64,000 nucleotides of DNA from Tretioscincus oriximinensis. Taxonomy: Eukaryota > Chordata > Lepidosauria > Squamata > Gymnophthalmidae. Shown here piece by piece: positions 32,961 to 43,480 of this stretch. Under the pieces are notes generated by a model. That model made no database searches. It was not told the origin of the DNA and saw only the letters and a program-made list of their open reading frames with translations. Both the position numbers and the translations under genes were made by a program. The first letter of the stretch is position 1; each line of letters begins with the position of its first letter. The stretch is taken from the NCBI GenBank assembly GCA_022410635.1, contig JAJVDF010000343.1:523926-587925 (forward strand), written 5' to 3'.

Positions 32961-33345
32961 CCACTTTTCTGCATATATTCATTTGATACACTTTACCCAN
33001 CTGCATCTTTTTCCTCCAGACTCTTCCCTTCCCTTCAGCTGATTCACTTCTACACTTTAACTGTACTTGACCTAGGTAATCCCCTCAGCCCCATTTACAT
33101 GACTGTTATTATTTCCTGCATTCACTTTCCTACAGAAAGTCTGTCCCTGGCATTTGTCCCCTAACATCTGAAGAAATAGACTTGTCTATGGTACATTAAT
33201 TTATTGATTGAGCCGTTGACCATATCAAACTTTGTTTTCTTAATAAACTCATTATCCTTTTATGTTCAAATGATTTTAACTTTTGTAAATTAATCAATAA
33301 ACTAATCTATCTATCTACTGACCTGCCTTTGAAAGCTCATGCCTC
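32961..33345 (+). repeat. Hairpin-core interspersed repeat, split by an AT-rich insert
   Basis: CACTTTTCTGCATATATTCA, ACATCTGAAGAAATAGACTT, GTCTATG, then about 130 AT-rich bases (33190-33320), then TTTGAAAGCTCATGCCTCC. Confidence 0.5.
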
Positions 33346-33349
33346 CTAC

Positions 33350-33379
33350 CTTCCTTTTTTTATTTATTTATTTTTTTGT

Positions 33380-33414
<35 letters not shown>

Positions 33415-33690
33415 TACTTATACCCCGCCCTATACACGAAGGTCTCAGGGCGGCCAAAACAGTAAAACATCACTACAAAATTAAAACAGTATAAAACAAT
33501 ATTTAAAAGGAGGGACAGAGATGACATTTCTTCAGCCAAAGGCCAGGTAAAAAAGGTGCGTCTCCAAAGTTCTAGAAGCGCCCTCCTTACTGACTTCCTC
33601 AAATTCTGTCTTTCAAGGCTGAAGAGACTTAGACATGTATTTTCATAAGGGAGGCCTTCCTGACCCTTGACCACTCAGTAAATCCGCTCC
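33350..33690 (-). repeat. (TTTA)n tail and 3' part of an unclassified interspersed repeat
   Basis: A TTTATTTATTTATTTA run (33358-33415), then CCCCGCCCTATACACGAAGG and TCTCAGGGCGGCC, TTCTTCAGCCAAAGGCCAGG. The same layout recurs at 56215-56360. Confidence 0.6.
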
Positions 33691-34307
33691 TCAATTCTTT
33701 CTATTCAGCAGCCTTGGAAGAGCACCCTAGCTCCAGCCAAGAAATGCTTCTCATTTTCCCACGTGCCTTATTGTGCAACCATGGAAAGTAATATAACCAT
33801 GATGCACGGGTGCACACATTTCTCTGCATGGAAGAGGGTAATGATTGCATAGATGGAAATATTTTTATATACATAATACACACTTGCCTGCTTGTACTTT
33901 GATCAATTTCTTTCTCTGCAGGTGTGCAAGCTTCTGGGCCTCCTTTTGTGTGTGTTTTGAGAAAAAACATGGGCATGATCGTAAGGGAAATGAATACTTA
34001 TTGACAGGCGTATGTTTTTTAGATGGGTTTGCAAAATGAATTTTGTCGGTGACATTTATCAGCAGAAGGAGCAACACCTTCTACTTAACAAATTTCATCN
34101 TTTTTTTAAAAAAATGTCTTTATAAATCCACACCTGTGAATTACGGCTGCATTTGACTTTGGGGAACACACTGAAGACCATCCCTTGGGTTGCAGAAGGA
34201 ATGATATCTGGGAGAAAAAAATACCTTTTAACCTGTTCCAGAATGTAGTTAAATGTGGAAAGTGACAGCCAAACCTTCCAATGTGAATCCAGTTGAACTT
34301 ATCTTTT
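33691..34307. other. Intron, no gene recognised
   Basis: No exon or repeat recognised. N at 34100. Confidence 0.4.
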
Positions 34308-34595
34308 AAAAGGAGGAAGAGGAGAAAAAGGAGGAGGAGGAGGAGGAGGAGGAGAATCTAGTTTTTACATCCTGCCTTTCTCACCCAAAGGGCTCAGAGT
34401 GGCTTACAAGGTTAATTGTCACCCAAAGGCTTACAACAATTCTATCTTCCTTACCAGGCTAACAGTGATAAATCTACATTTATCTAATTGAAATGTGGAT
34501 GGCAAATTTACTTTCTTTCGAATAGCAGAGGTGTCTAGAGCTGAAGGCCTGTAGAGGGCGCTCACCCCGCTTCACATCTGACACAGGGCATCAAA
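34308..34595 (-). mobile_element. tRNA-derived SINE, older copy, with GGA tail
   Basis: AGGAGGAGGAGGAGGAGGAG tail, then ATCCTGCCTTTCTCACCCAA, GTTAATTGTCACCCAAAGG, TTTCGAATAGCAGAG, GGGCGCTCACCCCGC. Confidence 0.65.
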
Positions 34596-34609
34596 AATGT
34601 TTACAGAGA

Positions 34610-35060
34610 CAATATTTATTTATTTACNTTTCTATACCTGAAGGTNTTGGGTCACTTAACAATTAAAACCAAATTAACATTTTAAAACAACAGGATATAA
34701 ATGTAAGGGAGAGGCATTTCTCAGCCAAAAGCCAGGTTCAAGTGTTTTCTGAATGCATAAGGAGATGGTAATTTTATTTACTTATTTATTTATAAATCTA
34801 TAGCCCACCTTTCACCATTGGTCACAGGGCGGAGAATAAAACGTCAATATTTTTTTTTAAAAAAAACAGATAAGGCCCTGAGACCTTCACCTATGAGGTG
34901 GGGTGTAGGTGTAAATAAATAAATAAATAAATAAATACACCCTAATAAACCATTTTAAAAGCTCCATAGCCTTCATCCCTCTCTCCAACTCAACCACCCT
35001 CCCTGGAAGGACAAACGCAGAGTCAAACCTGGGCGAAGGTAAGTGCCATACTAGATGCCA
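34610..35060 (-). repeat. Two fragments of the unclassified interspersed repeat
   Basis: TTTATTTACNTTTCTATACC and CAGCCAAAAGCCAGG (34617-34740), then CACCTTTCACCATTGGTCAC, a (AAAT)n run and CTCTCCAACTCAACCACCCT (34785-35040). Confidence 0.45.
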
Positions 35061-35401
35061 TAAGTTTGACAGTGTGGACACCTAGTGAGCCTCTGTAGAG
35101 AGATTGTGCTCCATGAGATCTTAATTAAAGGGCAGGTCCAAATGGGAGGAGGTGATCCTTCAGGTGGCCAGGTCCCTACCCATAAAAAAAATCTTACTCT
35201 CCATTTGTAGCTGTTTCCACGTCCTCTGGACTGTTTGTGGCCTGTCTTTAGACAGCTTACAGCTGGTAGGTAATAGGTATGAGTGGGAACAAACCCCTTT
35301 TCCTGGGGAATTAAGTAACCCATTCCTGCCAACCCCCCAGTACCATTCCTCAGCTCTAGCACAGAAATAGTCCACATCTTACCAACCTGTGTCTGCTAAT
35401 T
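35061..35401. other. Intron, no gene recognised
   Basis: Overlapping frames on both strands have no domain. Confidence 0.35.
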
Positions 35402-35690
35402 ATACTAACAGTTTGGTGTCATGATTAGAGTGTTGAACTCTTCTCTGCTAGTTTCCCAGGTTGGGTCCACAGGGAGCCTAATTCTGGGTAACTTCTCAGA
35501 ACAAAGCTTGGCCATCCACATGCCAGTATAGACTGTCAGTGATCTTGGGCCAATCACAGATCTTTATAGTTCTCTCAGCCCCGCTTACTTTACAGGGGTC
35601 TGTTGTGGAGAAAGCAACAAAAAGCTAAGTGTGCCACCCTTTGGTTGACCTCCATGAGACCTTCGGGTATAGGGTGAGATGTAAGCAAGC
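35402..35690 (+). mobile_element. Sauria-type SINE with an inserted foldback fragment
   Basis: AGTTTGGTGTCATGATTAGA (tRNA-like A-box), CCCAGGTTGGGTCCACAGG (B-box position), then a piece reading AGCTTGGCCATCCACATGCC that belongs to the 40373 foldback family, then GATCTTGGGCCAATCACAG and GTTGTGGAGAAAGCAACAA. Confidence 0.65.
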
Positions 35691-35756
35691 AAGCAAGCTG
35701 GTAGGTAGGTAGGTAGGTGGGTAGGTGGGTAGGTGGGTAGGTGGGTAGGTAGGTAG

Positions 35757-35835
<79 letters not shown>

Positions 35836-35872
35836 GGTAGGTAGGTAGGTAGGTAGGTAGGTAGGTAGATAA
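35691..35872. repeat. Compound (GGTA)n(AGTA)n(GGTA)n array
   Basis: TAGG/TGGG units (35700-35755), about 20 TAAG units (35756-35835) and TAGG units again (35836-35870). It directly follows the SINE 3' end. Frames through it are artefacts. Confidence 0.9.
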
Positions 35873-36324
35873 ATAAAAACATTGAGTCTAGCATTCCATC
35901 TCACAAAGTGTGCCGCACTTTCGGTATTATTAAATAAATGTTTTTGTTATTTTCAAAGCAATTTTCTTTTCTCCAGCAGACTGTGTGAGCCTGTCGGTCT
36001 CAGTGTGAAAAAAGAAGAAGCCACAGCCAGGTGATCTTGCAGGTATGGAACAGTTTTTGCTGCAAACTCTGCAAGCATTTTAATTCCAGCACACAATCTA
36101 ACAAAGATTGGATAATGCAGTTTAAAGAAGCTGATGCTATCTTGCTGGTTCTTAGTATGGTGAAGCAGATAAAACTGCCCTCATTTCATCTGAATACAAG
36201 ATACGGAACCTCACAGGAACCGAGTCACGGTGCACGGATGAGAGTGAATTCCAGCAGCCATTGCTAAGGAGGAGAGAGCAAAACCTTTAACCCTTCTTGA
36301 CTTCCATCAAATGAACCAAAGTCC
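35873..36324. other. Intron, no gene recognised
   Basis: No exon or repeat family seen. Confidence 0.35.
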
Positions 36325-36560
36325 ATAAGAGAGCCAGTTTGGTGTATTGGTTGGAGAGCTGGACTGCTACCTGGCTGTGTCCCGGTTGTGTCCTACCCTC
36401 CTCCAAAAAGCCAGCTGGGTCACCTTGGGACAGTTACAGTTCTTTAGAACTCTCTTAGCCTTGCCTGCTCTACAGGGCGTCTATTGTGGAGAAAACAACA
36501 ACAANCTTAATGTGCCACCCTTTGGTTGGCCGCCCTGAGACTTTTGGTATAGGATGAGGT
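36325..36560 (+). mobile_element. Sauria-type SINE
   Basis: GAGCCAGTTTGGTGTATTGG, AGCTGGGTCACCTTGGGACA, GTTGTGGAGAAAACAACAAC (the middle part as ATTGTGGAG here) and GGTTGGCCGCCCTGAGACTT. One N at 36505. Confidence 0.7.
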
Positions 36561-36954
36561 CAGGGGCATAGATCAGCTACTATAGGGCAAGCTGGCTCTG
36601 CCTGAGAACCTGAAGGTTGGGCTGTTCATGTGTGTGTGAGCCTGGCGTCTCCCTTCTGAGTGGTTTTGTTACTTTTTTTAAAAGCTCTTCAGTGCTGCAC
36701 GGTTGAATCCAATTACTGTGCTGCTTGCCAATGAGCAGTAATCAGTGCTAATTGGAATTGCTTGTTGCCACGCAGCGCAGTAATTACATCAGAGACCCAG
36801 CTGCTTGGTGTTGAAGAGTTTTAAACAAGCTAAGGCAACCTGGTGCTCCCCCCCACTTATCTGCCCAGGGCCCCCCAAGAGCCCAGCTCTGCTAGTGGGT
36901 AGGGTATAAGTATAAATAATATATAAATATATAAATTCATAAGTAATAAAAGGC
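36561..36954. other. Intron, no gene recognised
   Basis: Contains CCCCCCCCACTT and AT-rich stretches (36910-36945). Confidence 0.35.
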
Positions 36955-37850
36955 ATGTGGCANAGTTCAACGTTCTGAGGTATAACAACCAATGATAGGG
37001 CTCGGAACTTTGCCAACCTCCAGAGACCANTGACAGGGCTCAGAACTTTGGCCAGGCTGCCTGGCTAAAAGATAGAAAACAGAGGGAAGTAATAAATGGA
37101 CAGTTCTCTGGTGGAAAGTTGTGAGAAGCAGAATACCCCAGTATTTCAGTACAGGCAGGGCAGGATCTTGGGCAGGGACTACAAAGGCTAAAGCCCTGGG
37201 CAGCAGGTTGATGGCAGTTTATTGGGAGAGGCAAATTGTCAGCCATTTAAATTTAAATTTCTCCCAGTTATGTCTACTGGGCATGTCCCAGCAGCAGCAG
37301 GCATGTACAGCACATGTCCCAGACACCACCATGAGCCACTGCTGCCATGCACCATTGTATTGTTGCTCTACTGCTCTACCTGCGCTGCCACCTGTCTGTC
37401 TGTGTGCTCCCTTGCCTGTCTGCTCCAGGCTGCTACCGCAGCCCCTGCATAGGCAGCTGAGAGTGGGAGACAGAGAGCATAGGGCAAATGATGTCACTTC
37501 CGGAATCTGCTTCCAGGAATGGCACCCGGAGTGACATCACTTCCTGTACCGTTCCAGAAATGACATCACTTTCTATCCCTCCTGGATTTTTCTGTGGGGT
37601 GGGGGGTGGGGAGGGGGGTGTAAAAATACCCAAATACGGCCCTGAATACTGGGACCACTACTGGGAGGAAAAGGAAGGAAGGAAAGAAGAAGGAGGGAAA
37701 GGAAAACCGAAAGAAGGAAGGAAGGAAACAAAGAATCAGCAAGTGAAAGGGAGGGCGTGGGTGGCAGCATGGATGGGAGAAAGGGAGGGGAGAAGGTAGA
37801 GCCCTTTGCATTAATTCAGCAAGCTAATTCCACTAGTAAATAAGTAAATA
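36955..37850 (+). repeat. VNTR-bearing interspersed element, copy with two 39-bp units
   Basis: The start AGTTCAACGTTCTGAGGTAT, two units of GGGCTCGGAACTTTG type (36996-37060), AGGGAAGTAATAAATGGACA, then a separate CpG-containing interior, a GGAA-rich tail (37670-37730) and GGCAGCATGGATGGGAGAAA. It shares its start, VNTR and tail with 57580-58330. Confidence 0.6.
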
Positions 37851-37990
37851 AGAGCATCTAGTCCAGCATTCCATCTCACACAATGGCCCACCCGTTGTTT
37901 CTGGGTGCCTCAAGCCTTTCACCCAATCTTGACTCCCACCAAGTAGCCTTGAGAGGCACCCTGACTGTGTTTAAACAACACAGAATTCAT
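37851..37990 (-). mobile_element. L2-like LINE 3' fragment
   Basis: GAGCATCTAGTCCAGCATTC, CATCTCACACAATGGCCCAC, CTTGACTCCCACCAAGTAG. Degenerate. Confidence 0.5.
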
Positions 37991-38436
37991 TCTAGTAACT
38001 ACCGATGCAATGAAGAGGGAGGAAGGATAGATCAACACAGGGTAATCTCATCCTAACCATCAGGCAACTTCTGAGCTCGCATAGAACTCTGTTTTCTGCC
38101 CTGATCTATCAGAGCATCCTTGCATTTCCTCCGTATTAACAACCAGTTCAGTAATCCTGCGGGAACAGGGAAATCAATAGTCTAACTTCCACACTGTAAT
38201 TATACCTTCTGGCAGCCATCTGTTTGAGAGGGTTTTATTTGGGTTTCTGCATAAAGCGAGACTCAAAATGGCTTGCTCAGACCCTAGATTCTATGGTGTA
38301 AGAAGAATTACAGCAGTGGTTCATTAGGCTTCTTAAAAGAACGGTCCGTAATTCATCCTCATGAATTACCGTAGCCTCCAACCCTAGAAACTCAGAAATC
38401 AGAGGAGTGGGGAGGTAGATAGAAGATAGGTAAACA
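37991..38436. other. Intron, no gene recognised
   Basis: No exon or repeat family recognised. Confidence 0.35.
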
Positions 38437-38797
38437 TAGGCCCTGTCCCCACTGGGCCTTATTCTGAGCAATATCTCACAACAGAGCATGGGCATCCAAA
38501 GCTAGTGTAGACTATGACAGGCCTGCCATAGTCTACACAAGTGTGTTAATGGCAGCATGCGTGGATTTAGGCTGTATTTTGCCCATGGGTATAATTTACT
38601 TATATACCGTAGTTATTTCTTTATTTTACTCCCTCTCTTCCTTCAGCTACTATGGGTTTTATAATAATACAAGCAATAAAAATATTAATATCTTCTTAGT
38701 ACTACTGGTACCTATATTTGGCCAAAATTTGGCCCTAGATGGCAGGCCCCTATTCCAAGATATAACCCAGAATAAGGCTCAGTGGGGAACAGGGCCC
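38437..38797. mobile_element. Foldback element with TIR-like ends, long copy
   Basis: The left end AGGCCCTGTCCCCACTGGGC, then CTTATTCTGAGCAATATC, is mirrored at the right by CCAAGATATAACCCAGAATA, AGGCTCAGTGGGGAACAGGG, CCCT. The centre (about 38570-38720) is unrelated AT-rich sequence. A shorter relative is at 40373. Confidence 0.65.
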
Positions 38798-39117
38798 TAC
38801 AATACCCATCAAAAATTTGCACCCACCATTTCCATGCAATGGTTTTTACTTGTTTAATTTCACACACACACACACCAACATGGTAGATTCAGACTGAAGG
38901 CATCAAAACTATGAAGGGACAAATATGGGAATAGAGAAGAAAACAAACCAACAAACGTGTTAAACAAACCGGAATATGCTCTATGCGTTAGAGTCTACAA
39001 AATGGGCCTTCACAGTTTTGATGTCTTGCATGAAAAAGAGGTTCTGTACCTAGCGGCAATCTCATGACCAGAGCCTGAAAATCTCAGGCATTGGAGGGTG
39101 TAATTTGATGACATCAC
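38798..39117. other. Intron with repeat fragment
   Basis: A (CA)n run lies at 38862-38876. GAGCCTGAAAATCTCAGGCA near 39075 matches the insert at 15275. Confidence 0.4.
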
Positions 39118-39660
39118 ACCAGATACCCTTTCTAGAATGGAGTAACAGTCAGGACTCCTGAAATGCCATTTGCAGGGAGTCATGAAGAAGAAGAAGAAGA
39201 AGAACTTGGTTCTTATACCCCGCTTTTCTCACCTTTCAAAGGGACTCAAAGCGACTTACAAGGATATATTTTGCCCGAAGGCTGACATTCTATCTTCCCC
39301 ACCAGGCTGTGGTGGTTCCCATTTATCTACTTGCAGTCAGTTGCAATTTTTTGCAATTCATGCTTTCGAATAGCTGGGTTGGCTAGAGCTACAGGCTAGT
39401 GGAAGGTGTTCACCCCTCCCCACGTCCCACACAGGGCTTCGAAATCCCTTCTCCCAGGCGAGAGACGGATTCCTAAGCGACTGAGCTATCCGTGCCTGAC
39501 AGATTCCTAAGCGACTGAGCTATCCGTGAACAGGTGCATATTTTGCTTTCCTCTGTTTGGACTGCCCAGGTGCATCTGGTGGGCCTCTCTGTGTGAGACA
39601 GAATGCTGGACCAGATGGGCTCTGGCCCGATCCAGTATGGCTCTTCTTATGTTCTTATGT
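39118..39660 (+). mobile_element. L2-like LINE 3' end, split by a SINE
   Basis: 39118-39183 (CTCCTGAAATGCCATTTGCA, GGGAGTCATGAA) continues at 39529 (GAACAGGTGCATATTTTGCT) to TTCTTATGTTCTTATG at 39658. The phrase is uninterrupted in other copies (8470-8600). Confidence 0.8.
39184..39528 (-). mobile_element. tRNA-derived SINE with duplicated A-box end, nested in L2
   Basis: Tail GAAGAAGAAGAAG, TTCTTATACCCCGCTTTTCT, reversed B-box GGCTTCGAAATCCC. The reversed A-box block ATTCCTAAGCGACTGAGCTA, TCCGTG occurs twice in tandem (about 39469-39494 and 39503-39528). Confidence 0.8.
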
Positions 39661-39990
39661 AGAGAAGCGGAGACCGGAAGTGACATCATTTGTTAATAGC
39701 TTTTTAATATTTTTAATATTTTGGAATATTCTGAACAGCCTTTTGGTGGTACCAGCTGCCATCTATTTACTCACAGAACAAAACCTCCGATGAAGTAATT
39801 GGATGGGTTATTTTGACCTGCACCATCTAATGCGCACTCTGATGAATGAGATGCCTGAGTTCAAAAGCCGATTTTAACAATTCCTTTGAACGGAAGCGTC
39901 TCTTTTGTGCACTGAAGTCCGAAGGTACTAACTACATCTAAAGGATGCTGGGCTTTCTTCCACTTCCTGCTGTGATTCTCTGCGTGGTAC
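39661..39990. other. SDK2 intron downstream of the 39991-40192 exon
   Basis: No repeat recognised. The donor side is plain sequence. Confidence 0.35.
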
Positions 39991-40192
39991 CTGTCGATTG
40001 TATAGGAGGTAGCTTCGTGGCTGATAGATGAAGAATATGTCTGCCAGTCGCCTTCCGGAAGTTCCTTGACTTGTACAGTGAAGTAGCGCACTGGAGAAGA
40101 CCCGTCGCTCCCCGGAACCCAGTGGAGCTTCAAAGTCCGGGACGTCACTTCTGACTGAGGCACTTTCAAATCCCTCGGTGGGGCTGGCCGAT
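39991..40192 (-). CDS. SDK2: SDK2 internal exon: first two thirds of the next FN3 domain (probably FN3-9)
   Basis: This is a 202-base exon. The acceptor is TATTTCAG, then ATCGGCC; the donor is CGACAG, then GTACCA, which is weaker than its neighbours. It starts in phase 1 and ends in phase 2. The translation opens with the domain linker RPAPPRDLKV, then the FN3 B-strand tryptophan (LKLHWVPGSDG), PVRYFTVQV, and GDWQTYSSSISHEATS, ending IDR. The stretch from QTYSSSISHEAT is, as I remember it, identical in human SDK2 and quite different in SDK1, which is the main reason for choosing SDK2. Spliced to the previous exon it gives TTERRDRPAPP without a break. A foldback element begins about 160 bases upstream in the intron. 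Confidence 0.95.
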
Positions 40193-40355
40193 CTGAAATA
40201 AAACACAGGGACAGAGGGAATTAAGCCCCCTCCACACAATGTGTTAAATATGAAAATATTATTAAATCTGGATTAATCTAATCACAGGTCTGTGCGTAGC
40301 TACTTTCACAACAGTTAGCATGCATACCGATAAATTCACGTGGAATCAGAGAGAA

Positions 40356-40601
40356 AACTAACCAGGAAATAATGAGGCCCTCTCCCCACTAAACCTTATT
40401 CTGGGTTATATCTCGGTACAGAGCTTGGTCATCCACATGCCAGTGTAGGCTGTGGCAGGCCCCATTCGGGGCCTGCCATAGCCTACACTAGCATGTAGAT
40501 GGCAGGCTGCTATTCTGAGATATAGCCAAGAAGAAGGCTCAGTGGGGACAGGACATGTGTGTGCTCGGTGCTGGCATGTGAGGCAACTAACCAGGAAATA
40601 A
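40356..40601. mobile_element. Short foldback element flanked by 17-base direct repeats
   Basis: Arms run from GGCCCTCTCCCCACT (40376 on) and TGTGGCAGGCCCC to the mirrored GGCCTGCCATAGCCTACACT and CTCAGTGGGGACAGG (to about 40554). AACTAACCAGGAAATAA flanks the unit at 40356-40372 and 40585-40601. Confidence 0.75.
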
Positions 40602-41781
40602 ATTCTGAGCATGCTCAGACAGCGATTGTTCCTGGCATAGTCCTATACACAGGAAGGCTTCTTGCCTCTGCGGCTGTGCAGGCACAACAGTTTTGCAAAA
40701 CATCAGCTATTGTGGGGTAACAGACCATTCTCCAGATGCATTCCTAAAACTCTGTTCACACATGGGGTGGAGACGTCATGATGTTATTACCACTGCGGCA
40801 GGAAACCCTTGTGTGCCTGCAGCCTTAATTTGGAAGGGATCTTTAAAACAGCTCAGCATGATGGTGTGCCACAGCAAATAGTTTAATGACACCCGAGATT
40901 CCTTGCTATCCCAACAGCCTCTCCGTTTCCATGAAAAATGAAGAGGTGGATACGGAAAGGTTGAGCGTAAAATTCTGCCAAGGCTGGAGAAGCTCTGGGG
41001 AGCCATTCAAAGTGCAGAAAGAATGCAAAATAGAAGTTATGATGTAGCAAGGGAATTTTGCTCCTAACAAACATGGTTCCCCACTTATGGTCACCAAAGT
41101 GAAACACTGGAAAGCAAAACTGAAATATCAAGACGCAAGAGAAAAGCAGGATGCAAACTTTTAAGAGAACAGGAGGTTTGTGGGAGATGTGGTTTCCCCC
41201 AAAGGTCACTCCCCAAACATTTCACCCTTTCAAACATAAGGATAAGGGTATCAAAATATGGATGTGTCCTCCTAAATATTGAAATTTGGTAGTCCTGATC
41301 TATTTGGTTGAGAGGAAGTTCCGTATGCATTGATGACACCGAGAGCTACTGCAACTGCTTCTCAGGCTTCCCCTTTCTGAATGTTCCCTAATGTTGACAG
41401 ATTGAAAGCTGTGTGCAAGATGTCCTGTGCTGTCAAGAATGGATGGGTATCAATGTGGCACTTCGGGCTCATCCTTGTGCAGCAGACATGACATCTAGTC
41501 ACCCAATTGTGACTAGAGATGGATGGGGCATCTGACACTTGAATCCAGGACCAGGAACGAATCAGGCAAATGTCCATTTGCATGCAGCCTGCTGACTTGA
41601 CAAAAGTGGGGATGTTCCTATACCCGACTTACAAATGGTCTGAACTGCCATGGTTGTTGGCCATCCTGGAAGTATCTACACAGACCATTCCAGCATTGTC
41701 AAAGCCAAAATTAAGGCATTTGGGGGAACAAGGGTGGATGAAGTGGCACGGTTTGTGCCGTTTCAAAAGCCCCATTCACTT
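40602..41781. other. Intron, no gene recognised
   Basis: Several short frames on the minus strand at 40776-41583 lack domains and splice sites. No familiar repeat. Confidence 0.4.
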
Positions 41782-41807
41782 TAGAATCACAGAATCATAG
41801 AGTTGGA

Positions 41808-42008
41808 AAGTATAAATTGCTACTAGAATGGACATTTTGATACTACCTATGGGATGGCGCAACAGGCAGGATTCCTAAAATACCATTTGCAGGGAGCTGA
41901 GATCTGGTGAAGATTTTGCCACATGCAATTGGTAAGCTATGTGTGAGACAGAATGCTGGACTAGGTGGGCTGTGGCCCCATTCAGCAGGGCTCCTCTTGT
42001 GTTCTTAT
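41808..42008 (+). mobile_element. L2-like LINE 3' end nested in CR1
   Basis: AGTATAAATTGCTACTAGAA, GGCAGGATTCCTAAAATACC, ACAGAATGCTGGACTAGGTG and CTCTTGTGTTCTTATG. It splits GAGTTGGAA from AAGGGACC of CR1. Confidence 0.75.
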
Positions 42009-42107
42009 GAAGGGACCTCCAGGGCCATCAGGTTCAACCTCCTGCTGAATGCAAAAGTCACTAAATCATCCAGACAGATGCCTGCCCAGTCACTGTTTGA
42101 AGACTTG

Positions 42108-42235
42108 GATAGTTCAATGAAAATGTCAACCCAGTGTGCAGCAGCAACAACAAAAAAAGCAAATTCAATATTAAGAAAAGAATCGAAAACAAGTCAGCAA
42201 ATGTTGTTTGGCCTCTCTATAAATCTGTGGTGAAG

Positions 42236-42270
<35 letters not shown>

Positions 42271-43165
42271 ACATCTCAAAAAGGATATTGTGGAACTGGA
42301 GGAGGTGCAGAAAAGGGCAACAAAATGATCAAATATGAAATCCGGATGCAACATCTGGGCCTCTTCAGACTCGAAAGATGGTGTGTGAGAGGAGACCTAA
42401 CTGAGGTGTATAAAATTATGCATGGGATGGATAAGGTGAATAGAAAAAAACTGTTTTCTCTATCACACAACACTAGGACTAAGGGGCATTCCTTGAAACC
42501 GATGGGCAGAAGAGTGAAGGCAGAAAAAAGGAAAGTAGGCTCATCAGCCTATGGAATTTACTTCCAGAAGCGGTGTAGTAGCTAGCAGCATGGATAGCTT
42601 TAAGACAGGGTTAGATAAGTTAATTGACACCAAGAGTATAAACAGCTATTAGGAAGGATGTCTTGCAGGCACGGATAGCTCAGTCGCTTAGGAATCCGTC
42701 TCTCNCCTGGGAGATGGGGTTTCGAAGCCCTGTGTGGGAGGTGGTGAGAGCTGAGCACCTTCCACTAGCCTGTAGCTCTAGCCAACCCAGCTATTCGAAA
42801 GCAGGAACTGCAAGAAATTGCAACTGACTGCAAGTAGATACATGGGAACCACCAGAGTCTGGTGGGGAAGATAGAATGTGAGCCTTTGGGCAAAGTACCC
42901 TTGTAAGCCTCTTTGAGTCCCTTTGAAAGGTGAGAAAAATGAGGTATAAGAACCCAGTTCTTCTTCTTCTTCTACTGCCCCCAACATGGAGCAACAGACA
43001 GGATTCCTGAAATGCCTTTTGCAGTGCATAGAGAACAGTTGAAGTTTTTGCCTTCTTCTGCACCAGACTGCTCAGGTGCAATTGGTGGGCCTCTGTGTGG
43101 GACAGAAGGCTGGACTAGATGGGCTCTGGCCCAATTCAGCAGGGCTCCGCTTATATTCTTATGAC
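42108..43165 (+). mobile_element. L2-like LINE with RT C-terminus, nested in CR1 and holding a SINE
   Basis: Frames give LYKSVVKPHLEYCVQFWSP and EVQKRATK, then LGLFRLERWCVRGDLTEVYK and LMGRRVK-type blocks after a frameshift. 3' UTR pieces lie at 42600-42664 and 42973-43165. GACTT appears at both junctions with CR1, a possible target duplication. Confidence 0.75.
42665..42972 (+). mobile_element. tRNA-derived SINE nested in L2 nested in CR1
   Basis: GCAGGCACGGATAGCTCAGT (A-box), GGGGTTTCGAAGCCCTGTG (B-box), CTTTGAGTCCCTTTGAAAGG and GGTATAAGAACCCAG, then a short TTC tail. Young-looking. N at 42705. Confidence 0.85.
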
Positions 43166-43480
43166 TTCCAGTGGAAAACTCGCCACCTTCTTTGACCTCT
43201 TTTTCCAATGATTGGCCACTTTTAATGCTACAAAGTTTTCTATGATAACCTGATCTGCTCTATATCTACTTCCTTGCAGTTTTATCACATTCCTTCTGCC
43301 TGCTTCCTATTCCAATGAGAACAAAGCTGATCCCTNTGCTCTGTAACAGCCCTTCAGATACTTGTACGCAGCAGAGCCCTTGACTACATCTCCGAGATGC
43401 CATATTCTACTTCCGTGGTTGGTCAAACCCTCAGGCAGAGGAAGCATGAATCCACTCCACTCATAGTCCACTTCCAGTTG

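Larger units (their letters stand above)
41782..43480 (-). mobile_element. CR1-like LINE 3' end broken by two L2-like insertions
   Basis: The CR1 pieces are 41782-41807 (GAATCACAGAATCATAGAGT), 42009-42107 (AAGGGACCTCCAGGGCCATC to TGTTTGAAGACTT) and 43166-43480 (ACTTCCAGTGGAAAACTCGC onward). They are collinear with intact copies such as 44792-45080. Confidence 0.75.

Noticed and set aside
35590..35904. Frames encoding LPTYLLTY-type repeats
   Set aside because: Product of the GTAG/GTAA tetranucleotide array; a 4-base repeat read in threes gives a 4-residue periodic peptide.
42665..42740. tRNA gene suggested by A-box and B-box at the head of SINE copies
   Set aside because: The same head is attached to a constant SINE body and tail at more than a dozen loci, and no proper cloverleaf with acceptor stem is visible.
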